The position numbers and the translations under genes are program-made. Shown one piece after another: positions 23,471 to 34,252 of a stretch of 64,000 bases of DNA. Under the pieces are notes generated by a model that did no database searches, had not been told where the DNA came from, and saw only the letters and a list, made by a program, of their open reading frames with translations. Source of the DNA: Pholiota molesta (taxonomy: Eukaryota; Basidiomycota; Agaricomycetes; Agaricales; Strophariaceae); NCBI GenBank assembly GCA_014925825.1, contig JACGCK010000075.1, forward strand, positions 62,001 through 126,000, in the 5' to 3' direction. Within the stretch, counting starts at the first letter, position 1, and each line of letters starts with the position of its first letter.

Positions 23471-24130
23471 TGAATTAGCTCTTGTCGCTAGAAGCTAGAA
23501 GAATGACAGACACAGTCGTCACAATGCTGAGACTTGTCACAACGCTGAGACTTGACTTTGCAGCACCAATCTGGCGGTGTCGTCCGCCTGCGTCGACTCC
23601 GTGATCTTGCTGCCCAGTATACTCAACATCGAATGTCGAAATTTTGACGAGAGTCGATGGGCGCCTCCCACTTCCCACAGCCCGACCGTGATCCGGATTC
23701 AGTTGTCGACCTTCGCCTACGTCGTGAAGAAGGACAGCGAGAGCACGTCGAGGACCAGCACCTTTGTGGCGGCTTCGGCAAGATCCTCTTCGGAGGAGGA
23801 AAGGGGGGCACATACCACATCACGAAAAACGCCTTTGCCCTAAAGCCAAACCAGGTAAGCCAGGTATATGCCAGAGACGCCAAAGCATGGCAAAGTGCTG
23901 CAGAGCATCCTAGTATGCTCTCAGAGCATCTTTAGTTTTACTTTCTATTCAATGTAGTTCTTAGGTCTGTACTTAATTGCTCAGAGATCAGTAATCCCTT
24001 TAGCCCTTACTTACAGACGTACGAACACAATACGAACATTTCCCAAAGCTTAGAAAGCGTAGAAAGCGGAAAATTACCCCGAAAGTACTTTCAGCTTGCA
24101 AGGTAATTCTCACGCCCCTGACGCGACCTT
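23471..24130. other. Unresolved sequence
   Basis: Frames on both strands over 23475-23935 have no recognisable domain. A minus-strand segment STLVKISTFDVEYTGQQD near 23600-23660 looks protein-like but is isolated. Confidence 0.3.
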
Positions 24131-24140
24131 GGAAAAATAG

Positions 24141-24221
24141 TGCACTTGACGAGATTCGAACGAACGACATCACGTGGAGTGTACTAAGAACAAGGCGCGT
24201 TACCAACTAAGCCATAGGGCA
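24141..24221 (-). tRNA. tRNA-like sequence with Pol III boxes; degenerate tRNA or SINE head
   Basis: Read on the minus strand, an A-box-like TGGCTTAGTTGG (about 24203-24214) and a B box GTTCGAATC (about 24153-24161) sit at tRNA-like spacing. A T5 tract (plus-strand a's at 24133-24137) follows directly as a Pol III terminator would. The stems are poor: the anticodon and T stems contain mismatches and no confident anticodon can be assigned. I therefore call it a degenerate tRNA or the tRNA-derived head of a short retroelement rather than a working tRNA. Confidence 0.45.
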
Positions 24222-24289
24222 GTTAAAATGTTAACACAAAATGTACTATATACTATTAATTCTATAGGGCGCGGGACTTAGAATAATTT

Positions 24290-25320
24290 CCATGTCCTTT
24301 CCTCGCTTCGCTCCTACCACTACCACCACCAGCCTCAACTCACCCCTCGCTGCCATGACACCACCTCGACCACGGACAACCACGGACATGACGCGGCGAC
24401 ATGACGACGACGTTCGAAGGGGAGGAGACAGCAAGGGGAGACCCAGGAGCGGGAGACCCACCAAGTACGCCCCATACACCATCCTTGTGTGCCGCTGACA
24501 CCACCCCCTCCCCACAGCTTCCTTTCACGGCGACGAGGAGTCGCAGCGCAAACGACGACGACGGCCACCACCCACCACGTCGCCACGTCCGGCCACCACT
24601 GCCGTCGTCCACCACCACGTCGCCCGCCCCGCAACGCCCACCCCCCGCCACGTCGCCACTTCGATGCCCACCCGCCGTCACCACGTCACCCACCCACGAC
24701 GCCTGCACACGACGACGTCGCCCTCCACCCGCCATGTACCCTCCCGTGACGCCCGCGACGCCCATACATGACGACGACGGCCACCACCCCGCCCACCCCG
24801 CCACGTCACCCTCCCGCGGCGCTTGCACACGACGACGCCGCCCACCACCCACCACATCACCCTCCCGCGACGCACCGCCGCCCGTTTGCCTCGCATCCGC
24901 CGTGCCCCGCCGCTGTGGGGTTCCCGCCCCCGCCGTGCAGCTGGTCCGTGCACTGCCACATCACCACAACGAGGCGGCGTGCTCGAACCACGTCGCTGCG
25001 CACCCAGTTGGTCCGTGCGCTTCGACGTCACCACGACAAAGCGGCGTGCTCGAACCGCGCTGCGGCGCGCCTGCCTCTCTGCCGCAGCCAATGACGCGAC
25101 GGCACAATGACGCGACGGCGCGACGGCGCAACGACGACGATGCGCAACGATGCGACGACGACGACGACGCGCAACGGTGCGACAACGCGATGGCGCAACG
25201 ACGCGACGGTGCAATGACACGACGGCACAACGACACGACGGCGCATCAACGATGTGGACGGCGTGTGGGCACATGTGAAGACAGCAGTGGGGGATGTATG
25301 AGGGTGGGCAGTAAATTATG
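24290..25320. repeat. GC-rich low-complexity repeat, copy 1
   Basis: Dominated by short units such as ccaccac, cacgtcgcc and gacgacgac. The 5' part (about 24405-24545) is closely similar to about 53990-54130 inside the hAT-like element, including 'agcaaggggagaccc' and a possible intron framed by gtacgcccc and ccccacag. Long open frames on both strands (up to 306 codons) follow from the skewed composition and encode only Pro/Arg/Thr/His-rich text, so I do not call genes. Confidence 0.65.
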
Positions 25321-25329
25321 ACCGTAGTA

Positions 25330-26750
25330 CAGATTACTTAGAATATCAGAGTAGTAGCTTCAGCCTTATAATATATTATGTTTTATTATTACATTTGACC
25401 ATTTATTCTAAGCAAAGCACCAAAGATTGAGGATGGGAAGGATGCTTCTGAGAGCAATCCAATAGACTTCCAAACAGTTTTGAGGGACTCCCAGAGGCAA
25501 CCCAGAGGACTCCCAGAGACACTCAAAGACACCTGGGTAAATCATGTCGATGATCACGTAACTCTAGAGATCTTTCTGTCTCTGAGGTCTTTTAGTGCTC
25601 TTGGTGTCTCTAGGTGTCTTTTAGAGACACCAGGATTTCTCTAGAGATATTGTCGTTTTTCGTGATGCATCAGGATCAAGCGGAAGATGCTCAGATGTTC
25701 AGGAGGGCGTTGCCGTATAACGCGACATCCGCTGATATCCTCCTGGGCCTCCCAGAAGGGCGGCCTGCGGGCAACGTGATAGAACGCAGTCTGCGCCCTC
25801 TGGATCGATGTATGCAGCACATCGGCATAGATCGACGACACGTTAATGCGAGCTCGGAAAGTTTCGAATTGCGCGTCATATGCTTATTGACAGCGTCTAC
25901 GAATTTCAATTCCTACCGAACGTAGTAGTAATCAATAAACAATCAAAAAATGGCTTGATCGATCGTAACGGACCGCAAATACCTTTCTATCCTTGTGAGT
26001 TCCCTGTCTTGTAGTTGTGATTGGGGTCTATGCAGTCAGCGGAGTAGGAATGACGCGAACATTGCTCCTGTTTGATGCAGATATGGAAGATAATCCGCCC
26101 CACCAAACTTGTTGATCGCCATCGCCATCACTGAGCAGATGAACGACAAACGGCACGTGTACGTCTTCTCGTACTCGAGATGTGCTGCGTTAGAAGAGAG
26201 TGTCAGGTCGCATAAATGGGATCGAGATACACAGAACTTACAGAAAGGCCAAGGATGATCAGGCACGGATTTTCATTGTTATTGTCATTGGAATCGAAAC
26301 TACAGCAGTGGTATTGAAGTATTGTGGTGCTTGCATGTCGTTAATGCGCAGTGAACAGTGAACAGCAGCGCGGGGATGATGTCGGAGAACCTAAAAAGTG
26401 GGAGCAAAGACGATAAGGCCCAGTGTGAGTGTGAGGGGGGAAAAGGATATTGACGAACCTAAGACAATGGGAAAGTGCTGCGCTATGCTTCCTTCGGTGA
26501 GGAACTGAGTTGTCCGCGAGGCGATGGTGGTGTCCTCCGCCTGTTTGAGCCTCTATCACCTTCCACCTTCACAGCCCACACATGGCACCCAATCGCCATG
26601 TCCTGCACAGCAGCGGCCCCATAGCGCCATGCTCCGCAGCAATGGGTGCAATGGGCACTCAGCTCATTCACAAGCATGCTCGGCAAGTTCTAATGGATCT
26701 ACCTCCTGACGCCTGACGCGATCGATCTACATCTACGAGGACATGAAACT
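25330..26750. other. No supported gene; imperfect foldback near 25490-25650
   Basis: Short frames only. Between about 25490 and 25650, gagacac/gtgtctc words on opposite strands form an imperfect inverted structure. A minus-strand fragment near 26040-26190 (AMAINKFGGADYLPYLHQTG) looks protein-like but is isolated and unidentified. Confidence 0.35.
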
Positions 26751-26924
26751 AGGTGGACTTTGTTTAATCAAAGCCTTACCCCTTGAATTTTGTTTAAACA
26801 GTTTAAACATTAAACAAGGACTTTGTTTAACAGACTCTTAGAGCTTTGTTTAATCTCCATGTTTCTGTTTAAACACTCAAAGATGTTTGTTTAAACACTA
26901 AATACATTTGTTTAAACACTAACT

Positions 26925-27205
26925 ATGTCTGTTTAAACAGGTTTAAACACTAACTACATCTGTTTAAACAGGTTTAAACACTAACTACGTCTGTTTAAAC
27001 AGGTTTAAACACTAACTACGTCTGTTTAAACAGGTTTAAACACTAACTACGTCTGTTTAAACAGGTTTAAACACTAACTACGTCTGTTTAAACAGGTTTA
27101 AACACTAACTACGTCTGTTTAAACAGGTTTGAACACTAACTACGTCTGTTTAAACAGGTTTAAACACTAACTACGTCTGTTTAAACAGGTTTAAACACTA
27201 AAATT
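26925..27205. repeat. 31-bp minisatellite, left arm of the foldback-like element
   Basis: About nine head-to-tail units of ctgtttaaacaggtttaaac followed by actaactacgt, nearly identical. Each unit contains two copies of the 8-base palindrome GTTTAAAC or close variants. Confidence 0.93.
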
Positions 27206-27721
27206 TCCTGTTTAAACACTAAGGTAGCCCAGCCCTGCATGCTAACAAAACATGCTGGTTAATGCGCATGGCACTGGGGTTAGCCGTTGCCCTCGTCACA
27301 CTTGGTGACATGATCACCAACGGCATGCTCGCCACGTGGCTGCAGTCGTGCTCGCGCCTTAGCCGGTCCAGGACAGGGCTATGGCTGAGGGCCCGCAGTG
27401 TAGCACAGGGGCAACTGGGATGGTAGGGAGGGGCGGGCACCGAGTAATAGCGCCCATCCCCAGCATGAATCTACGAAAGGGGAGGGAGGTGGTGGATCAG
27501 TGAGGGGGACAAAGGGCAGAGGACGGCGACATACATGGCGGATCTCCCGCTGCCCGGGTCTTCCCTGTTTTATCCAACTCCCATGTTCTTATATGTTGTG
27601 CGCGGGCATCGTTGTCGTGTGCATGTGCTGCGGTTGTTGACGAGAGCGGACGCGAGGATGGGCAGAGGTGAAAGGCTGGTGAAAGGGGACGCCAAAACAT
27701 CAAAGTTCAACAACAGCGAAC

Positions 27722-27779
27722 AATCAACAAAGAATTAAAGCTCCGCTTCGGCAAGCGGAGCTTGAATTCTTTGTTGATT
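27722..27779. repeat. Central perfect-arm hairpin
   Basis: Two 27-base arms (27722-27748 and 27753-27779) are complementary except for one A-G pair, around the tetraloop cggc. The dyad at 27750 is only about 11 bases from the midpoint of the surrounding inverted-end element. Confidence 0.9.
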
Positions 27780-28511
27780 ATTCCACGTGCCACGTTGACC
27801 TTCTCAACTTCAACCGTCCAACGTCCAACCCACCTCCGCCACGTCCCTCACCACTCGCCTTATCAAGATCCGCCCCTCCAAGTATGGAGACCAGGGGATG
27901 AAGAAAGAAGGGAAGACCCGATGAGAGGGAGATCTCAAAGGTATGTAGACCGCCGTTCCAACCAGCCCCCAGCTAACACCCTCTACCTGTTAGGTCCATG
28001 CCCTCTGCCGAGTGGACGACGACTCACGAGTGCCCGCCTCACGCCTCACGCGTCTCCTTTGCCGCCGCCATCACATTTCTCCGACTCAACGGCGCCCTCA
28101 CTTACCCCTCGCCGTGTGCCCCTCCCCTCCAACGAGGAATGTGGGCCGGCTCTAGCTCGACCACCACCACCATAGCCAGCAATGACTATGACCCCTGGAG
28201 GACAACGCCGGCCAACAACGCCAAAAGCCACGAGGGTCACAACAACCAGCGAGGACGATGGCAAGCGATGACGGCGGCGGCGGCTAGCGACAGCACGACC
28301 AGCAATGACCACCACCAGCGAGGACAACAGCCAGCGAGGACATCGATTAGTATGATGACAGGAGTGCAACTGCCTGCGAGCATGTCAGGGTGAGTACCAC
28401 AGGGCGCAAGCAGGATGGGCAGCACGGCAACAAGCTGCGAGCGCGACGGGCCACGAATGACAAACTCCAACACATGCCGGCCGGACGACCGATGGCGTGA
28501 TTCACGAAAAC

Positions 28512-28617
28512 AGACGTAGTTAGTGTTTAAACAGAGGTAGTCAGTGTTTAAACAGATGTAGTCAGTGTTTAAACAGATGTAGTCAGTGTTTAAACAGACG
28601 TAGTTAGTGTTTAAACA
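28512..28617. repeat. 21-bp minisatellite, right arm of the foldback-like element
   Basis: Five units spaced exactly 21 bases apart (gtag at 28516, 28537, 28558, 28579 and 28600), each with one GTTTAAAC word. This is the inverted counterpart of the 31-bp array with a 10-base segment missing from each unit. Confidence 0.9.
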
Positions 28618-29017
28618 AATATATCTGTTTAAACAAATGTCTTTGAGTGTTTAAACAGAAACACGTAGATTAAACAAAGCTCTAAGAGTCTGTTAAACAA
28701 AGTCCTTGTTTAACGTTTAAACCGTTTAAACAAAATTCAAGGGGTAAGGCTTTGATTAAACAAAGTCTACCTGGTTACGGGAGGGACAGGACGACACTCC
28801 GAGGCCTGCTGAGGCGTGGGTGGATAATAGACTGTGCAGCATGGCAGGCGAGTGGACGAGAGTAGAATGCGGAATTGTTGGAGTGACGGGCCCGTGCGCC
28901 GGACCTCCGAGTCCGGAGAGATCAGGCTCTTCCTCCCCTGCCTTTAAGTCATAATCTCAGCCAAATATGTCTTCTCTAAAAGTATCCAATATGAAGAAAT
29001 GGTCTGGTGTAATATTA

Positions 29018-30391
29018 TTAGAAACAAACAGCCTCTTCTCGGTGCAGCTCTGAAACTGCTAATTTTTCTGAGTGCGAAGTTAGCTCAAAAGCCACTTTTG
29101 GTGCCTTTTCTGCATGTCCCTGAATGCATAATGTTATTGCATGTGCAATCCCATTAAAATGCACCTCTGATGATGAATGATTGTTAACAAAAGTGATCTT
29201 CTTAATGGGACACCCTGCAGCATTTAATCCAAGCCAGCCACCCTTGAACAATACGTTGCGGAGGTACAAGTCGAACTTGCGAATTGCTGCGGATAGTGGG
29301 CGGTAGCTAACATCAGGCAGCTCGAGCAGCAAATTTGTAAGATAAGGGGCATGGCGAGTCCAAATTTTGTCTTCTTCCATATGAGAGTTGGTATTGTCGT
29401 CCTCCTTATGTTCCCCAAAGGGGAGGAACCCATCTCCAAGGGTGATCGTAGTAATTGCCGGTGTAGATCTGAGCATGTCATAAAGTTTGGTAATGCCTCG
29501 GCTGCCATGGCTCCAGGAAGATTCATAGGAAGAGGTTGAGAGGGTATGGAGATTAGGAAGAAGAAGGCCTTTGAAGAGCAGACTAAGTGGAAATGCAAAG
29601 AATGGAGAGGAATTTGGGTAATCTCGATAGCAATAGATAAAGAAAGATGAGAGGTGATAGAGAGTACATGTTGCAGGTTCCGTATAGGACTCCGTATTGA
29701 TCAATTCTTTGATGTCGAAGTATGCTGCCTGCAAAGAGGGAACCGAGCGAATGAAAGAAAACCAAAAATTGATGGAAAATGTGGCATTGCACATAGAGAT
29801 ACGAGTCAAAGCCAACCAATGCCTAGGGATCAAGAACCTGTTTGGTACCTCACCATCATCGATTGAAAGGTGTAGTAGCGAGGAAAAAGCCTTTAAGTGA
29901 TGGTGGCTTTTGACCAAAGCTTGGAAGTCATGGAAAGCAACACTTGCATCACATTTGAGATATTGTGCTGAAGCGAGGTATATGGGAAGAAATTGGGCTT
30001 CGGGTGAGCTGAGCAGATTGCCATCCTTCTCTGAGATGATGATATCCTGTTGCGGACGAATGATGAGGTGAAGAAATAGAGGGATTGATCTGCTGTTTTT
30101 CTTCCAAAACAGCAAGAATTCGAGTTCGCGTCTGAGGACCCAAGCCAGAGATCTATTATTTATGATAGTGAGGCTGTATGTGAGATGTGACCATAATGCT
30201 GGGTATTCGAGTGCAACCCGTCTCCAAGAATAGCAGATTTGGCATAGCAGCATAGGTGCAATCGTGGTATTAGGTTGGATATAATCAAGTGCTAGGGGAT
30301 AGTGTGGCAGGCAGTGGACGAAGATTTCCCTAAGGATTTCACAGGGAATTCTGTATATGGGACTATTGGACGCTAATTGAATGATTGACAT
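29018..30391 (-). CDS. F-box-like domain protein
   Basis: A single uninterrupted 457-residue frame on the minus strand. Its ATG at 30389-30391 stands in a good context (CCCACAATG). Residues about 10-60 form the F-box-like motif of agaricomycete families (YRIPCEILREIFVHCLPHYP, then QICYSWRRVALEYPALWSHL). The rest is a leucine-rich helical/strand mixture with conserved signatures of the family, for example FIRSVPSLQAAYFDI and YDMLRSTPAITTITLG. F-box proteins bind Skp1 and select substrates for SCF ubiquitin ligases; the substrate here is unknown. It is related to the broken copy at 3576-4877, and no defect is visible. Confidence 0.82.
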   Translation of the reverse strand: MSIIQLASNSPIYRIPCEILREIFVHCLPHYPLALDYIQPNTTIAPMLLCQICYSWRRVALEYPALWSHLTYSLTIINNRSLAWVLRRELEFLLFWKKNSRSIPLFLHLIIRPQQDIIISEKDGNLLSSPEAQFLPIYLASAQYLKCDASVAFHDFQALVKSHHHLKAFSSLLHLSIDDGEVPNRFLIPRHWLALTRISMCNATFSINFWFSFIRSVPSLQAAYFDIKELINTESYTEPATCTLYHLSSFFIYCYRDYPNSSPFFAFPLSLLFKGLLLPNLHTLSTSSYESSWSHGSRGITKLYDMLRSTPAITTITLGDGFLPFGEHKEDDNTNSHMEEDKIWTRHAPYLTNLLLELPDVSYRPLSAAIRKFDLYLRNVLFKGGWLGLNAAGCPIKKITFVNNHSSSEVHFNGIAHAITLCIQGHAEKAPKVAFELTSHSEKLAVSELHREEAVCF

Positions 30392-31190
30392 TGTGGGCAG
30401 ACCTACTGCAACAATAATTATGTTAATAAAATGTGTTTGAAATTAAAAAGGAGACATACACTGAGACTTTGAGGTATTGACAATAGGAGGAGAATTTGTG
30501 TGTCCACTGGCGGCGCCTTTCTATTTATACAGAGGCAGTGACATCCAGTCCATCAGTCAATCCCAGTCATCGCGCTTGCAAACAGTTGGTAGCAATCGCT
30601 ACTCTCTGCTACTTAGTCCTAGTCATTTCCTATTTCCGCTTTGAGCGGAGCCTGGGCCTGGGAGTCTGATATTTAATTTTAAAAGAGTGTCAGTACTAGT
30701 AGCCTGAGTCGTGGTGGTGTTGGCAATTAATGAGCACGCCTCTTGACGACTTATTACACCACCTTTGAGTTGGGCCAAGATCGGTTATTGCGTATTCTGT
30801 ATGCTCGTTGAGTGAGTCGCAATGTCAAGAGCGAGAGGCAAGCCCGTAGCAATTGATTCTGGCAACCTGGTGTGGACCGTGTCCTCCTCAACCTTCAAGT
30901 TGCCGCTGAGGTGGAAAGCCCAAACCCGATTCTTATCCCAATTCTGCGATTGGCGGCAATGGCTTTGGAGCAACGACTTGGCAAGGACGTGGGTGCTAGG
31001 AATTAACAAAGAATTAATGCTCTCCTATATAAGACTTGCGCGCTAGATGGCCACTCGTGTGGGCACCAGGAATGTTGCCAAAGATGTCGAAGGGCTGGGG
31101 TTGCACCTGTGAGCCGACTCATGCGCAATCATGGAATTGACCAGCAACAAACCTTGTTCTGGAGATCATCCCATCAATTGGGCCACGTCT
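30392..31190. other. No confident gene
   Basis: The first ~150 bases are the F-box gene upstream region; ctatttatac at 30521 could be TATA-like for another promoter. A minus-strand frame at 30785-31009 (segment NRVWAFHLSGNLKVEEDT) has no recognised domain. It may be a downstream relic of the AROM fragment at 31195-31885, but this is unproven. Confidence 0.35.
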
Positions 31191-31885
31191 TCTCAAAACA
31201 CGTCTCTTTTCCTCAAGGATTGTACCACCAACGATATAGCCACACGATGATCGTCGTAACAATGGACGCTGACACCATTCTTCAGCTCGGTGATGGGCTT
31301 TCCAATAATTTCATGGCCATCGTCAAGCTCGTTCGTCTCAACGCCGAATTTGGCTAGAATAACACAATGAGAATCGTCGACGAAAAAAAAATTACCAGAA
31401 TATGACATACCGAGTTCATCAATCATCGCCTTAATGTGATTATATTCCTTGACTCGTTGATTCACGATGCCCAAAATCCTAGTCTTTACATGCGCAACAG
31501 CAGCGAGGACCGTTGCAGTCAAGAAGGCATCTGTCATCTCTGTCATATCGACCTCAAGCATGGTGGTCTCGGTAGGCGTCTGCACAACCTTGTTGTTGCA
31601 TTCCATAACTTCCAAAACCTCTTTGGCAAACTTTGCATCTCTCTGCTTCCCTGCAGAGCCGATGTTTTGGATGGTGCAAGAAGTACCGATTATAGCAGCG
31701 ATAGCAAGAGGGTATGTAGCACTGCTGGCGTCCGACTCGATGCTATACTCGGCCGAGTTGTTGTAGACCCCTGTAGGGATATCGTAGGCGTCGAGAAGCT
31801 GCCGGTTTTCGCGTCCTTCCTTCGAAGGTCTTCAATTCCGAAGGTCTTCATCATGGCGAATTTCTGTTTTCGCCGCTGATTGCCA
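31140..31885 (-). pseudogene. Relic of pentafunctional AROM protein, EPSP synthase domain
   Basis: Minus-strand text follows the C-terminal half of the EPSP synthase domain of fungal [23 protein letters not shown] near 31690-31750, [20 protein letters not shown] near 31495-31560, [17 protein letters not shown] near 31420-31475 and [14 protein letters not shown] near 31225-31270. Further on, a WPN-stop-WDDLQNK block near 31150-31180 has TGA where the family has tryptophan. Frame changes lie near 31840, 31530 and 31220. EPSP synthase makes the shikimate-pathway precursor of chorismate. Only this fragment is present, with no dehydroquinate synthase or shikimate kinase motifs, so it is an inactive partial copy. 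A hAT-like element starts at 31898, immediately upstream. Confidence 0.8.
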
Positions 31886-31897
31886 ATGTTGCTGTCC

Positions 31898-32899
31898 TAA
31901 GGCAGGACACGAGTATACTCGCGAGTCTCGCGGATCCTTACTCGCGAGTATTGAAGTACTAAAATCTCATACTTGGATCCGTACAAGTAGTTTCCCACGG
32001 ATGACTCGGATCCGCGAGTATTTACTCACAAGTATTGGCAAGTATGCAAGTACTTGTTGCCTTACAAGTAGAGATGAGTACTTACAGGTAAACTTGCAAG
32101 TACTTGCAAAGAGTCATGTATTAAATAAATTGTATAGACTTATAGAACTCTAAAAGTCCTTTCGAACGATGCCAAGATTGTATTTTTAGCGTAAGAATTG
32201 ACAAAGTTATTAATAATTTGATTTAAGTAAGTACTTTGGGCGTCTAAAAACGCTTTTACCTGCAGTTCAAACGTTAACTGCCCGTACCTTTTGCAAACTT
32301 GCACATAAATAGAAGACATGTAGATCCACAGGATACAATTTAGACCTTAATATTTGAGCAATATTCGGGTGAGCTATAGTAGTATCTATGTTTTCTACTC
32401 TTTTTGACTACTTTAAAGACGCTTTTGCCTATGCTTCGTTTAATATAGTTATCGCCCTTTTGCAAATTGGGGTACAGTTAGATATTTAAACTACCTTTTT
32501 AACAAGCATATGACCATAATATTTGGCTGAGAATTGATTGAGATATTACAAAATGTGCTCAACCACTGCATTGGCTAGTATTTTAGTTGTTTCTCACTCA
32601 TTTCTCCACCGATTTTTGTCTTCTCTGAATTATACTACCCAGATATCACCATGTTAAATACTTCTCAGAGTCATAATTAGATAAAATTTGGCAATATGAT
32701 TATTAGTGCCATAGAGAATTAAATATATCAATATCCACAAGTACTTGCACAAGTATTTGCTATCCCGGAAATCCATACTCGGATCCGGACATACCCGTGG
32801 GAACGAGTGATCCGGATCCGCGAGTCAGTATACTTGCAAGTATTCCCACGAGTTGACTCACAGGTACCTGTGAGTAGACACTACTCATGTCCAGCCTTA
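31898..32899. mobile_element. hAT-like non-autonomous element A
   Basis: 1002 bp with inverted ends TAAGGCAGGACACGAGTA / TAAGGCTGGACATGAGTA (16 of 18 matching) and a perfect 8-bp target duplication TGCTGTCC at 31890-31897 and 32900-32907. The subterminal 200-250 bases at each side are packed with words such as acttgcaagtac, gagtatt and cggatccg in both orientations; the middle is AT-rich. No transposase. An 8-bp duplication and a 5'-TAAGG end fit the hAT superfamily. Confidence 0.88.
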
Positions 32900-32907
32900 T
32901 GCTGTCC

Positions 32908-33765
32908 CATATAAGAAAAGATTAATATACGAATGGCGGTTATTGAAACAAGCAGTGAGCCCAGCCGTGAGCTCAAGCTGCTTGCAGAGGGTGGCTCACC
33001 TTCAGACTCCAGCGCCACCTATGCAACCTTTCGCCAACCAAGAGACTCATGGTGGGCTCCAGCGTCCGTGCCTGTAGGCCCATCGTGCATCATTTGACAG
33101 CACAAATGCTATACAATTAAGTATCCTATTTAACAATTGTTGAGTATGATTGTGTGTGTACAAGGGAGAGTAAAAGAACGTACATGTCACCAGTGGGCAC
33201 GAATGGGGGAAAAGGGGGAAATACAACGCCATGAGTCCGTGCGATCAATTCAAGCACTGAAAGATCAAAGGGGCTGGAAATGTGCAATGAGCTGGTGAAT
33301 GTGTAGCGGAGGCAGCAGAAGGGCAGTGAGAATGGAATACACACCCTGCTAGAATAATGACCTTGACTAGGAATTCAGTTAGGTAGTTTGCTTGTTGATG
33401 GGTTTGGCAACATGCCTCGAACAATCGTTGGAGAAGCGGTCACAGATTCAGAGCCTGAAAGCATCGTGGTGCCTTGGTAAGACTCTACGAGCACTCCAAG
33501 CCCCATGTTCGTCATTGGTCATTGTTTCAGGGTTGCTCGCTAGCCACAGATGACTTTGTGGTCCTTGGTTACAATAGAGAATGTTAGATATTGATACAAG
33601 CCATGGACGAGGTATCTTACCGGATCCCATAATGTTGCAAAAACAATGCAAAGTCTTCCAAAAAGCCAGGCTTCAAATGTTGTTTACAGCCAATGATGAC
33701 AGTCTGGGATGAGCGACACGATACACCATCTCCCTATAAGATCATCAACATCTGCATGCCCCAGG
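32908..33765. other. Intergenic, nothing recognised
   Basis: Short frames only. No repeats shared with the rest of the window were noticed. Confidence 0.45.
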
Positions 33766-34080
33766 AAGTCCGATGCGTGCGCCAGAGTCAAACGCTGTGT
33801 TCCCTTCAATAGACAGCGCTCAGATGGGCCGCCATCTGACTGTGGGCCGCGATGGCACAACTGTCACGTGCACGTGACCTACGTTTGCCGCGAAATGCGC
33901 TAAGTCCCAAAGGTGAGGTAGTGCCCAGCTTGTACCTGTCGAATGGAAATTGTTGAAACTCTCAGAGGCATGTCTAATACAGTGCGCGAGGGGACTCACT
34001 AAATATTATCCACCAATTCCTACCGTAATGCACTGGATTAGTGTCAGGGTATCTCGTTAGGGGCCCTTCCTGAAATGGCT
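33765..34080 (-). repeat. Inverted copy of the 41.2-41.5 kb promoter-like repeat
   Basis: Reverse complement of about 41205-41490, with high identity through 'gtgcattacggtaggaattg' and the palindromic cacgtgcacgtgac. It is the third copy of a repeat also present at 44380-44610. Confidence 0.85.
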
Positions 34081-34252
34081 CATGTTACAGTAAACGCGCC
34101 GGCCCGCTGGCTCATTACGGACCACCACGGTCTTGAACACTTTCGTTATTTTCTATTTCTAGGGAGAACTTCTGCTGCTGCTGCATACCACACCAAACTC
34201 AGTAACTTCATGAGTTTCAATTAAACATTGTAATCCTAGATGTAAATTAGAC

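Larger units (their letters stand above)
26751..28772. mobile_element. Foldback-like element with minisatellite-bearing inverted ends
   Basis: 2022 bp. The first ~175 bases (26751 onwards) match the reverse complement of the last ~175 bases (ending 28772) with few mismatches; both begin AGGTNGACTTTGTTTAATCA. Inside the left arm is a 31-bp tandem array with two GTTTAAAC words per unit; inside the right arm is a related 21-bp array with one. A strong hairpin sits almost exactly at the centre. This layout (long inverted ends containing tandem repeats, no transposase) is that of foldback elements. I found no convincing target-site duplication, and internal frames are Pro/Ser-rich and not gene-like. 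Confidence 0.82.

Noticed and set aside
24141..24221. Functional tRNA-Thr
   Set aside because: Anticodon and T stems do not pair well and no clean anticodon loop can be drawn.
24401..25321. 306-codon open frame and several other long frames in the GC-rich block
   Set aside because: Composition-driven: long frames exist on both strands and encode only Pro/Arg/Thr/His runs, with no domain or codon texture of a gene.
26925..27205. CRISPR-like array
   Set aside because: Units are contiguous with no unique spacers; it is a minisatellite in a eukaryotic genome.
27722..27779. Helitron 3' hairpin
   Set aside because: No CTRR end follows and no 5' TC or Rep/helicase was found; the hairpin lies at the centre of an inverted-end element.
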